From Zhengitettix transpicula (Eukaryota; Arthropoda; Insecta; Orthoptera; Tetrigidae), in the NCBI GenBank assembly GCA_037074705.1, contig CM073591.1:182243432-182307431 (forward strand): 64,000 nt of DNA, given 5' to 3'. Shown here piece after piece: positions 20,981 to 31,209 of this stretch (position 1 is its first letter; each line of letters begins with the position of its first letter). The notes below the pieces were generated by a model. It was not told the origin of the DNA, did no database searches, and was given only the letters and a program-made list of their open reading frames with translations. The position numbers and the translations under genes are program-made.

Positions 20981-21429
20981 GATTACTGACTAAACTTCTC
21001 CCGCTACATTTTGAAACTGGCTCATGTCTTATCGCTTTGGAATGAACCTCACTTATGTTACGATAAAAATCGCGTATATATTGTTCTGCGGTAAATATCT
21101 TATCGTTCTGATGTGAACAAGTACTTGGATGGGTAGCTTACGTTTATTTTTCAATGAAATTATATTTTCGTACACCGGATAGTCCTTTATTTTCATAAAT
21201 TGTTAATAATTTTGTAATTCTTCGATTCTCCAGTTCAGATTCATTACACAATAAACATGAAAAAACTGGGGATGAGATTTGGAGGAATAATTTTTTGTCA
21301 CGCTGTTATTGAGGTAACGCTATCGAAATAACACGTTTAAATCACAGGCTTCTGCCTGGTAAAAGTTATCGCTCGCGTCTACGAAATAGACGTGTCCGGC
21401 CATCCATTAATTTTTGTGAATATCTCATG

Positions 21430-21800
21430 CTTCACGGGGAATATTTTTTACCAACTTTTTCTGTGTGAAGACAAAGACGGTGGCTGTTTTCGAGGTGGAA
21501 GGATTGACTGCAATCTTTTTTTTTGTTATTCTCTTCGTGAGAGTGTGTGTGTGTGTGAGAGAGAGAGCGAGTCGCATACCGACAGTTAGTTTGGTCGTCC
21601 TTAACCTCCTGCTGTTCAGGGTCTTTTGCCGCGCCGACAGTAAAACAAACCAAGGGGAAAATGCGCAGCGGGGCGCCTGGGGGATGAGTTCCGCTCGCCG
21701 CCACCGCGGCGCCACGGGCTCGCCCAGCCGCGAATATCACGGAGCTCACATTCTCCTGCTATAGCTAAGGACCACGGATGCGTAGCTAAGCCACATCGTC
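21430..21800. promoter_or_regulatory. CpG-rich island, candidate promoter or first exon
   Basis: From about 21590 to 21800 the GC content and CpG density rise sharply above the surroundings (GCCGCGCC, GCAGCGGGGCGCC, CTCGCCGCCACCGCGGCGCC). A (TG)n/(AG)n run lies at 21542-21570. Long frames are open on both strands only because stop codons are rare in GC-rich DNA. No repeat family or coding motif is recognised. It could be a host promoter or 5' exon, or a GC-rich repeat fragment. Confidence 0.4.
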
Positions 21801-23130
21801 AGCGAACAGTCAAATTTCATTACAACAGTCACCTTCAGAAACTATGAAACAAATGTGAATTTTCCATTAATCTTGCTATTAAAATAATTTATTGTTCATT
21901 GACTTAAATAAAAAATATAATGTTCCGAAGGACGTATTCGTAAATATCGACTGTCAGAGCGTCTATACGTTTTGCATGTGGTAAACAGTTTTTCTTAACC
22001 AATCACTAACAGCTTTGAAAATGCTGCCTGCAGAGCTATTTGGATAAACTCTTATTTTACCGAACCAATTTATATAATCAAAACATGAATGACAAGGTTA
22101 CAAGATAATTAAAAAAATTATTACCACAAAAATATTGCTTTATTGCGTGTCTGAATGAAATTTGTTTAAAATTTTCTGTCACCGAGATATTTTGCAGCTC
22201 ATGGAACACAAAGAATAATATTAGATTAGAATGATTGGGGATTTTAATTTATAGGTTGCTTATATTTCAGTGGCCATACTTTTACATCTAAATTTATCCA
22301 GTTAATGCTGCCACTGGTAAACGAAATAACGATATATATCAAAATAATAGCTATCCACAGCGATCCTAAATCATGGAAACAACGGATATGATTAAGATGG
22401 GTTTGGAACAATTTATATAAATAAATAAACAAACGGCCTGGAGTCAGAAAAATATATCGATATTTCGTCCTATTTTAGAACCACTTCAGGTTTAATAATT
22501 TATGGTTAAATATTGTAAAAAATTGCAGTTAGAGGCAAGGAGACTATTACTTTTCACTCCGTCCCAATAATCCATATTCTAATATTTATTAATGTGTATG
22601 TAGCTTTGGACATATAGAAGATAATGAAAAATGGATTATTTTATACTTAAACAACATGTAGTATGAGTAAGACAACTTAAATATCTTCATTTCTAATTCT
22701 ACGTCTTAAAGTCAAAATTTTCGAAACACCTTTATTTCATATTTTTCTACAGAAAATAGATGCAAATCTATTTCTTAATAAATAGATAAAATTGTATGAG
22801 AACGAAATTCAGCACTTGCATTTGTTATTTGACCACTATGGTCAACGAATTATATTATTTCATTATGTTCAATTTTGGTTCTTTTCAATATAACATTTTG
22901 GGTATCGTGAAAAGCAACTCCAGTTATATCATTCACAATATTCTTCTTAGTTGAATATAGTTTATATTGCGACGTTAATGGTGACTTGTACCGATTCTCG
23001 GTAAAAAAAGGAAACACTTTTAGACTAATTATTTTGTATGTGTAATGATTTTATGGGAATTTTAATACTAAGTCAATACGCAAGCAGACACCTTCTGTGA
23101 ATAAAGTAAATTTTATTTGATGGGTGGTTT
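21801..23130. other. AT-rich DNA without a recognised gene
   Basis: No ORF or repeat family was recognised. Base composition is plain and AT-rich. Confidence 0.5.
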
Positions 23131-23138
23131 TAATAATA

Positions 23139-23420
23139 AGAAAAATAGCCAAATTCAGACCAATAATATAAATACCACACAAAGTTTCTGGAAGACTTGT
23201 TCCTTTCTTCAGGTGCAGAAAAAACGCAATAACCTAGAGAGACACTACTGCACTAGTCAGTTGACAAAACTCAAAAGCCTCAACTGTTAACTGAATTGTG
23301 CAGTAATGTCTGTCTAGGTTCTTGCGTTTTTTCTGCACCTGAAGAAAGGAACAAGGCTTCCAAAAACGTTGTGTGGTATTTATATATAGTCCTCTTTTGT
23401 CTGCATTTGGCTATCTTTCT
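23139..23420. repeat. Foldback repeat with hammerhead-like motifs in both arms
   Basis: Two inverted arms of about 130 bp meet near 23275. Each carries CACCTGAAGAAAGGAAC, a CTTCCA block, (G/A)AAAC, and GTGTGGTATTTATAT. On minus the CTGAAGA core is at 23206-23212 and GAAAC at 23184-23188. On plus, CTGAAGA is at 23339-23345 and the GAAA equivalent has mutated to AAAA. The motif order CUGANGA - hairpin - GAAAC - stem I matches hammerhead ribozymes, as known from Penelope-like elements. Confidence 0.65.
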
Positions 23421-24456
23421 TATGTTCAAACAGACGTAAATTTTTTCAAGTGGTTTCATTTCAATAAAAATCTTAAACAAAAGTCGTGAATTGATAACAG
23501 AATTGCATATTAAAATTTCATATTCCCTTTTTGAAGGCTGAAAGTATCTCTGTTCTCCTGGCCCCTGCATTTAAATTCTTCCACGTAATATTAATATACT
23601 AATAGACGTGGAGTGGTATAATTAAGTTAAATATTACAGACACAATAAATGGACGTGCTCGGTACTTTTTTCTAGTAACATGCAGATTGACATAATGTAC
23701 GTTTTCGATAATTTTATTGAAATACTATTCTTGTAATATCATAGTGTTAATTAAGCGGATAAACTTTAAATTTAGGTCGATATATTAGAGGTGAAATTGC
23801 GAAATGTAGAAAATAAATGAAGGATTATATTGAAGACATAAATGTAATATTCCTTTATAATGTGCTATTTCTTGCTTATATATTGTAATTCTTTTTGTTT
23901 TCATTATATTTATGTAATAAATTAATTGTATAAGTACGCAGTTGTGAGTCATATTGAATAATATCTGGCGACTGAGTCGTTTCGAAATAGTTAGGAGTTG
24001 ATATTAGGAAAGTACCCCAGAGTGTACCGAATACACAAACATTCATTTCGTTTTCATGGTTAAAGATAAAATTGGTTTATCGTATTTCGGTATAGAAAGG
24101 AGCATTCTGTAACAGATCCGTTTCTTTGCGAAAATCGCTGAAGATACAGAGAGAGAGACTCGAAATTACGCACTGTAATAATACCACTGCTCTTGGGACA
24201 ATCACTAAAATAAAAATTTAGAGATAGTAACTTTTGTATTCCTAGTTTTCGTCACCATATTCTACTACAACGGTATTATTGATGAGTTTGGTAGTTAAAC
24301 TTGATGAAGAAGGTGCAGAGGTTTAAATCGTTAATGTCTATGCACTTGGTCAATGAATGCTAGAGTGTTGTGATGCAATCCCAGTCGCTTAAGATATATG
24401 CCACGGCACTTCACTATTTATTCTTTAACTGTTTCTATATTTAAGTCTTCCAGAAT

Positions 24457-24672
24457 TTATTTATTAGGAGCGTGAAGTGTTAGATTAAAAACGTTCTGGT
24501 ATTTCGATATTGAAGTTCGACGCAGCTGGATCTCGTAACTCCATATCGGTTTTATTATAGTTTTATAGATCAGTTTATTAGACAAATTCGGATTACGGCC
24601 TAGTAACCAGTAATATTTCTTCACAAGAATTCGTATAAGAATTCCTCTTATAGCAAATGTTTCTGATAACAA
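24457..24672 (-). pseudogene. Jockey-like reverse transcriptase thumb fragment
   Basis: It reads KKYYWLLGRNPNLSNKLIYK, then TIIKPIWSYEIQL and NAPNK-like text at the end. This matches the region just after the catalytic palm of jockey-clade reverse transcriptases (YWL-GR-S-LS--NK---YK--IKPIW-Y-I-L). It is one short, 5'- and 3'-truncated piece. The same region is present at 41538-41957. Confidence 0.75.
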
Positions 24673-24806
24673 GATGGCGCTCTCTACTAGTTAGGAAGCG
24701 TTTAGCTCACGATTTTCCAATGAGTAGGTTTGCAGTTTACCTACTAAATCAATTTTGTCTAGTTAGAGTTTTAAAAATACACATACCGGAGCGAGAGTAA
24801 AATATT

Positions 24807-25600
24807 CTCTAAGGGTGTGTTTATGTTGGAGCTGCGATACTAGCGGAGCCGTTTATGTTGGAGCAGCGCTGTAAATCGCTCTTTGGTACTGAGCAGCAAC
24901 TAGAGTTGCGATAAAGGCTGTGCTCATTTTCGCTGCTCGCATTGATGACGGATGTCGACGTATTAATAAGCAAAGTTTAAATGTGGGATAAATTTTACTC
25001 AAATCACCACATTAGATATGTTTTGGACAATTAATGGAATGTAGCGGTACAACAATTACAAACAAAACGTAATTAAAACTTTTAATATTTTTAAAATTCA
25101 TAGCATGTACACATTTTACAATGGATTTTTACACAAATACACTTTTAAAGGCCCTGTATTTTTTTGGATGTTTTTTTCTGCCTGAAGAGAAACAATTTAG
25201 TATTTCGGTGGGGGTAAAGTTGTTATTTCGTTTAGGTTACGTTCAATACCTACTTTGTCGATTATAACATTATGTTATAAGCAAATACACTTCACAATAT
25301 CATCAGCTCAATCTACGGCTGTTTCAATTTCCGTGGCAAGGAAATAATAATTTGAAGAAAGTAAGATATATTCATCTGATTCACTGATGTTTACAAAATT
25401 CGGCTTGAGCTTCTATTAGATACTGAAAGGGTCGACTTGAACAAGCAGAGAGTAACCGACACTCTCATCGCTGCTCTAGTCGTTTATCGCAGCTCCAAAT
25501 AAACACCCCAGAAAGCAGAGAGTGAACGACGCTTTTGTCACTGGTCTCATCGCTGCTCTAGTCTTTTGTCGCAGATCCAATATAATCACGGGCACAATCA
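24807..25600. mobile_element. Probable non-autonomous DNA transposon, iterated subterminal motif
   Basis: Left end GGGTGTGTTTATGTTGGAGC and the reverse complement of the right end (GCCCGTGATTATATTGGATC) are imperfect inverted repeats. They are followed by CTGCGA on both sides. GGAGCAGCG / GGAGCTGCGATA motifs recur within both ends (24826-24900 and 25470-25590). The centre is AT-rich with no coding. The superfamily cannot be told. Confidence 0.45.
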
Positions 25601-25794
25601 AAGATCACACATAAACACCAATGTAGGAAATATATTAGACTGGAAATGTACGAACTGATATGTTTATTTTTGAATGCATTAAACATTCATAATTTTATTT
25701 AAAAATGTATAAAAAAATTTCCTCAGATTTCCTTAAACTTGATATAGAAAGTTAAAATGAAAAAAATTACGTCTGATTGAAAATAATGAAAGAT

Positions 25795-25990
25795 TGACAA
25801 TTCAGACAAGACGGTAATATAAATACCACACAGCGTTTCTGAGATCCTTGTTCCTTTCGTCAGGTGCGAAGAAGAGCCTAGAGCGACACAACTGCACTTG
25901 TCAGTTGACAAAACTCAAAAGCTTTTGAGAGACAAGGATCCCAGAAACGTTGTGTGGTATTTATATTATCACTTTTTTTGTCTGAATTGG
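25795..25990. repeat. Second foldback repeat with hammerhead-like motif
   Basis: Left arm (25795-25850) and right arm (25945-25990) are inverted copies around CAGACAA, AATACCACAC and GTTTCTG. On minus, CACCTGACGA (core at 25857-25863) is followed by GAAAC (25835-25839) and then GCTGTGTGGTATT. The CAC before the core can pair with the GTG after GCT. It is related to the repeat at 23139-23420. Confidence 0.6.
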
Positions 25991-25999
25991 CTATCTTTC

Positions 26000-27290
26000 T
26001 TATTCATTCATATAGAAAGCTCTGAAACACGTAGGATAATTGTAGGATTATTGTAGCAAAGATCGTGTCTATCTGGAAATAACTGCTCACTTCACGTTTG
26101 AAGGCATATTGCTGCTTCTTTAACAACATAATTGCAATCATAAGTTCATTCTCAACAAATATGAATGTGTTATTAATATATCATATCATATCAAAGAGAT
26201 TGAGCGAGGAAACAAATTCACAATTCATAATACAATTTTTGATTACCTTACAACATATACGATTATACTGTTATTTTACATGTTACAATTGAAAGAATGG
26301 GTTGTCTGAGGTTAAATTGGGTGGCTTAATTGGAAATGGCAGTGTCTTAAAAACAAGGAACCGTATTAGGCATCTTATAGTACTTATTCATTATTATTAT
26401 GTAACGCTTAATCGGAGATTAACTTCTTTGTGTTTTTTTCTGTATTACCTTTCATTTTTTATAATAATAATATGTTTTCGTGATGTATACAATCCTTGCA
26501 GTTTCAGAGACTAATGTTGGACTGAAAACTCTGGATTTGAAACAACACGTGCCAATTTTTTATTCGATAACATGTCAATATTGTACAGTTTCCGCTTTTG
26601 CCTATGATATATAAATTATTTTCCTTGGCTCTACATAATTTTTCATCGTTTGAAAATCTAAGTTAAACAGATTTGTGACATAATATTGAACGAAACAATA
26701 CTTGAAAATTTATTTCATAATCTATTTTATCTGTAATTGTCTATTTTATCTTATTTTTAATTTTTCAAAACAGATGTGTTATATTTTAATTCCAAATTGA
26801 TGTTAGCGAAACTCATCGAGTTTCACTTTTCTTGTCAGGGAAGCCGTATATAGGTAATCTTACTCCGAATAATGGTAAGGCACGATTGTGAAGTGGCCAA
26901 GGATTCTTCGAAACATGAAAAGAAAACAGGTTTTCACATCCTAATCCGCACTTAAGTTTTCCTATTTTCCAAAAATATGTCAGTGCTACAAAAATGACAC
27001 AGGTTTGCTTTCAAATTCGTAGTAATAGAATCTATAGGTAACAGATACGAATTATATTACCTTGTAAATTTCACTATTAAACTAAACATTAAAACCGATT
27101 AAAATATTGAGTTTCAATGATTCACTACAGAAGCGGATATATAAATAGTAGGTCACACATTTACTCTAGTTAAATGGTTGAAAAAAGCAGAAAGGTTTGG
27201 TGCAAATTTGATATTACGTACTATGATAAGTTATTTATTTATTGTCACATTAACTGCTCAGGTTATTAGCAATTTTATACTTAGTCGGGC
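26000..27290. other. AT-rich DNA without a recognised gene
   Basis: Only short AT-driven frames are present. No family was recognised. Confidence 0.5.
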
Positions 27291-27294
27291 AAGT

Positions 27295-27412
27295 AACGAG
27301 TGGGAGTTTCTTAGTATGGCGACACACAACATTCATGCCCTCGCCGGGATTCGAACGCGGGACCTCTGTGACGCGGGGTTGTCTCTCTGACTACAGAAGA
27401 TCGGCACTAATA
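27295..27412 (-). mobile_element. tRNA-derived SINE fragment
   Basis: On the minus strand the block CGTCACAGAGGTCCCGCG is followed by GTTCGAATCCCGG, a near-perfect RNA polymerase III B box. An A-box-like CTGTAGTCAGAG lies about 45 bp upstream. CACAGAGGTCCCG is shared with the full SINE at 58580-58788. It is a fragment; no target duplication was found. Confidence 0.65.
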
Positions 27413-27779
27413 TGTTGTTTCGGTTAGTGATCACCAATTTCAGGTTTGCCAACAAATCGTTGACCCGAAAAATATTTTTTTTTAGTACTTTTTGGTAAGA
27501 AATATTTAAGTTTCGTCGAAAAAAAACTGTAAAACTACTTATTTACCTGTGTATTAAAGTGAATAGTATAAAATTTCCTATATTTCATGTGGTTTAGTTT
27601 TTTCCGTTTCCGTTTAGCCATGAGAGCGGCGCAAAGTTGGACGATATAAACAAAAAAGTTTCTAAAATAAGATTTTTTCAGTTTCTTTTAAAATAATTAA
27701 CTCTGAAATCATCTATTTTTTAAACCTTTACCTGTTATGAAGTTAAGAGGATAATTTGCTAGATATTATATATTTGTCT
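27413..27779. other. AT-rich DNA without a recognised gene
   Basis: Nothing recognised. Confidence 0.5.
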
Positions 27780-28545
27780 TTGTATAGGAATATTAAAATG
27801 GAACCCTGAAGACAGTCTTCAATTTAACGACTCTTATTTATTGTCAATCAATACATCAGAGGCTTTCGGCTGATATTAAGCCATATTCATCTGTAAAACA
27901 CATAATTACAGGCATTACATTTCAGATTAATGTCTTCAGAACTTAATTAATGGTATTAAATAATTACCTCTAATGGTAAAACATACCTGTCTTTAAAACA
28001 CCTACCGCCACAACAACTGACGGCTACATCATGAACTTACTAATATTATTTGTTATTTAAATTTCTTATAAGAATTATTTTAACACATTTACGTAAATAT
28101 TTATAATATTTATCTTCTTTCAATAACTAATCTTTTAACATTTTTTTTCAAATTACAAAATTCATTTTATTTATGTACATAACATTATTTTCATTGTTAA
28201 CTAAATCGAAATTTTAGTTATACAAATTTTAAATGTTGACAGATAATCTTATTCACAAGATTGCATTCTATTTTCTAAATATTTCAGTTGTGTCTAGCAG
28301 TTAGTTGGGAAGTCGGGAATTGTAGTTTTAGGGACAGGTACGTTTTTATATTTGACGTAATGATAGAATATCGTCATTTAAGTTCTAACGAAATAAGCTG
28401 AAATTTAATGCCTGCATTTATGTATTTTTACTAATGAATATGGCTTAATATAAGCCGAAAACTTTTGGTGTATTGACTGATAATGAATAAATGTCGATAA
28501 ATTGAGGACTGTTTTTAGGGTTCCTTGTTAATATTCCTGTACACA
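27780..28545. repeat. Element with ~120-bp terminal inverted repeats
   Basis: 27780-27900 and 28425-28545 are inverted copies. They share GGAATATTAA, GGAACCCT, CAGTC(C/T)TCAATTTA, TCAATACA, and ATTAAGCCATATTCAT. Inside each arm the strand carrying GGCTTAATAT(A/C)AGCC reads GCCGAAAA or GCCGAAAG right after that hairpin, preceded by an ATGAAT core. That order resembles a degenerate hammerhead motif. The 525-bp centre is AT-rich. Confidence 0.6.
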
Positions 28546-28906
28546 TTTATTTAAGAGTCGATTTTAACCTCGCGAAATTAGTTAATATTTTTCTTTTTCC
28601 TACAGTTCAGCAGCTAGCGTGCATATCATTGGTGTTTTCGAATGTCTTGATAGTTACGGCGAGACTAAGTTTCTTGATTAGTGTCTGAAGGAATCTCTTT
28701 TTCCCATTCCTGAACAACGCAAAAGGAAAATTTAGAAAAAGTTTATAACATTATTTTTAATTAACTCATACCCCCAAAATTTCATGGAGAAACAAATTCA
28801 AATTGGAATCAATTCCAAAAAATATAAACCAAACAAGTAAATAAAGTGAAACAGAACAGGAGGTTCATTGTATTGCCTTACTTGAAAAAAGTACAACATA
28901 AATTGA

Positions 28907-29310
28907 TTGACCTATTATGGCGTTAATATTGTATTAAGTTCATGTAATAGTCTAAATTTTGTAAGAAATGTTAATGATCTCGTCGAAAATTTTGACAGTC
29001 AGAACTTTATTTACAAGATAGATTCCTTGGATTGCGAAGCATGCTATATAGGACAGACAAAAAGGTCTTTAAACTTGGATTTTGGAACATTTTTCGAATT
29101 TGAAACAACCTGTTCAGTTGTGACGAAGCATGAATTCATAATTATAATATCTATTGGGTTAATGTCAAGATTTTTGATGAGGAGAGTAATTATTCTTCGA
29201 GATTGATGAGTGAAATGTTGAACATAAGATCGCTTAATAAAGCAATTAATGTAAAAAATGACACTCAGAATAACAATAAGATTTGTGATTAATTATTGTT
29301 ATGATTATAA
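28907..29310 (+). pseudogene. Penelope-like element GIY-YIG endonuclease fragment (PLE 1)
   Basis: It reads DLVENFDSQNFIYKI, then CEACYIGQTKRSLN, and in another frame SNYSSRLMSEMLNI. The pattern I-Y-K-I ... C-x-x-C-Y-I-G-Q-T-x-R-S is the catalytic core of the GIY-YIG endonuclease at the C-terminus of Penelope-like proteins. It nicks DNA for priming. The arginine/histidine segment after it is damaged (LDFG in place of the usual R-x-x-E-H). A frameshift and a stop end the frame. A hammerhead-like motif on the same strand lies 340 bp downstream. Confidence 0.75.
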
Positions 29311-29645
29311 TACTTTTCCGTTTGAGTTTAATGCGTTACAAAACTTTTATTTAGAAATTATAGCTCATTGTTAAATTACATATTATCGACATTCGTAAAT
29401 ATTTTGTGAAGTTCAAATACGTAACTGTTTTTTAACTTTACTTTATTTCATTGTTCACGTCATTTAAATTCGGCCCTTGGTGGTTGCAACAGTATTTTAA
29501 TATGTAATAATTATGCTTACATAGTAAGGAAGTGATTTGATTGTTTAATGATGTTTTGGTTTATCGTAAGATAATTTACTGCTTTTTTTTGGTAATTTGC
29601 CATTATTTAATTTCAATAATTTTGAGATGTTCTTGATTGAAATTT

Positions 29646-29690
29646 CCAAAACTGAAGAGGTCCTAAACCAAGGACTAAACGTCTTTTAAT
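29646..29690 (+). ncRNA. Hammerhead-ribozyme-like motif of PLE 1
   Basis: AAAA, CTGAAGA (29652-29658), hairpin GGTCC-TAAACCAA-GGAC, then TAAAC (expected GAAAC), GTC (29681-29683) and TTTT. AAAA/TTTT would form stem I and GTC is a canonical cleavage triplet. One core base is mutated, so activity is unlikely. Position and strand fit the pLTR of PLE 1. Confidence 0.5.
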
Positions 29691-30189
29691 AAATTATTTT
29701 TTCAAAAATTAACCTTTTACTTTTTATTGACTAATTATTTTATTAATGTTATTTCTGACTTAATGGACATACAATTTTATTATGATTGTATTAAAGGTCA
29801 GATAATTTTTATAATGTAGTATCCCAAACTCTGCATGTAGTAAAAGAATGTTATCAGCTATTGTTACATTTACATAATCTATGGGGGAGAATCTTTATCC
29901 TTCCCAGGTTTACAGAAAAACAAATTTTCAAGTTTTAACAGTAATGCCAAATTTACCGAGAGGTCTCGCCTAAGAAAACTGTCGATCGGCCAAATGAAGA
30001 CAAATACATAAATTGTAGGGAATTTTATCCTATTCGATTACACATAAGGTAAACGTTTTTACCACATTTTACGTTTACGTCTAACTTTGCGTGGCTGAAC
30101 CGTTGATCTGACAGAAAAAACGTAAGCTACATAAAATTCATGCTCTTCAATTAATTAATGAGTCTAAATATAAATAAATTTATGGCGTT

Positions 30190-30191
30190 AG

Positions 30192-30228
<37 letters not shown>
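30190..30228. repeat. (TA)n microsatellite
   Basis: A pure TA-dinucleotide tract, without the TGTAATA/TATTACA ends seen elsewhere. Confidence 0.85.
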
Positions 30229-30229
<1 letters not shown>

Positions 30230-31140
30230 TAAAATGAATATATTTTACACCAAAATTGAAGAACGTTAAATTTTTCGGGCAAAAAATCTGAAGGCAAACT
30301 TGAAATTCGTGTTCAGTGACCAAAACTACTTGCCCTTTTAAGCACTATTTGATTGGACTACTTGTAGGTTTGTGAAACGATCCAAGCGTTTCTTACATGA
30401 GTCAGAGGACGTACTACCTAGAAGAAATAAACATTCCCTTACTTTTTATTAATTTCTCAGAAAAATGCTTTCCTGCGAGAAAAATTTATAATTATCTAAC
30501 AGTTTCTAAATTTAACATTAACCACCCCATGATTTCGTGCAAATTAGTTCCATAATAAAGGCGAATACCTTCATGAATAAGGAAAACTGAATATTTGTCC
30601 AAAAAGGCGTTCTCAAAGAATAAATACAAAATAAATCACAAGCACTCTCAAATACAGATCTAATTCAGAATTAAATTTACGACCCATCGAAAATCGTAAT
30701 AAAGTTATGAGGTTAATAAAGAGTTTGGAATTTATTTCTATTATATTTAAATTAAGTATATTTTATATTAAAATACAGTGGACAATTTCACCCTTTGACT
30801 TTTCCAAGTTGCACATCAAAATACAATATCGTTGTTTCAACAATAAGTAGGGCATGACACTAAAAACATTTACAGGCTCAACTATTATTACAATTTTATC
30901 GGCATTCGTATTATGTTACGTTTACTTAGCAATTTTCTTACACATACCCTATCGCTAACTTATAAATTAATTTAGGTGAACCAGTTTTTGAGCGTAGCTT
31001 TGCTAATCAATTTTCTCCAAACAATGTTTACACCGTCCTTCATATTCCATGAAGATTAATATTAATTCTAATTTGCCGACATGTTTATTTATTGAAAATT
31101 AAAATATGAAATAAGTAGCTAGTATTAGATAAAAATAAGT
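30229..31140. other. AT-rich DNA without a recognised gene
   Basis: Nothing recognised. Confidence 0.5.
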
Positions 31141-31150
31141 GATAAATATA

Positions 31151-31204
31151 TACCACACAATCACCTGACGAAAGCAACGAGGATTGCAGAAACGTCGTGT
31201 GGTA
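31151..31204 (+). ncRNA. Hammerhead-ribozyme-like motif, best preserved
   Basis: TACCA (31151-31155), a CACAAT bulge, CAC (31162-31164), CTGACGA core (31165-31171), a GCAA/TTGC hairpin, GAAAC (31189-31193), GTC (31194-31196), GTG, TGGTA. CAC/GTG and TACCA/TGGTA give a two-part stem I with an internal loop, as in natural hammerheads. Stem III is only the self-complementary ACGT, so a dimeric fold would be needed, as proposed for short PLE hammerheads. The stem II base is imperfect (AA against A). Confidence 0.6.
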
Positions 31205-31209
31205 TTTTG

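Larger units (their letters stand above)
20521..21124. mobile_element. Internally deleted PIF/Harbinger-like DNA transposon
   Basis: The ends are imperfect inverted repeats. Left is GCCGGTTTCACACGAGACG and right, reverse complement, is GTACTTGTTCACATCAGAACG, both followed by ATAA. Between them sit two converging ORF starts, both cut short: a MADF-like frame on plus and a Harbinger-nuclease-like N-terminus on minus. Two-gene layouts of this kind are known for PIF/Harbinger elements. The 3-bp target duplication is not clear. Confidence 0.65.

Noticed and set aside
21425..21764. Overlapping frames of 96-105 codons on both strands
   Set aside because: Open because the DNA is GC-rich; open frames on both strands at once argue against coding.
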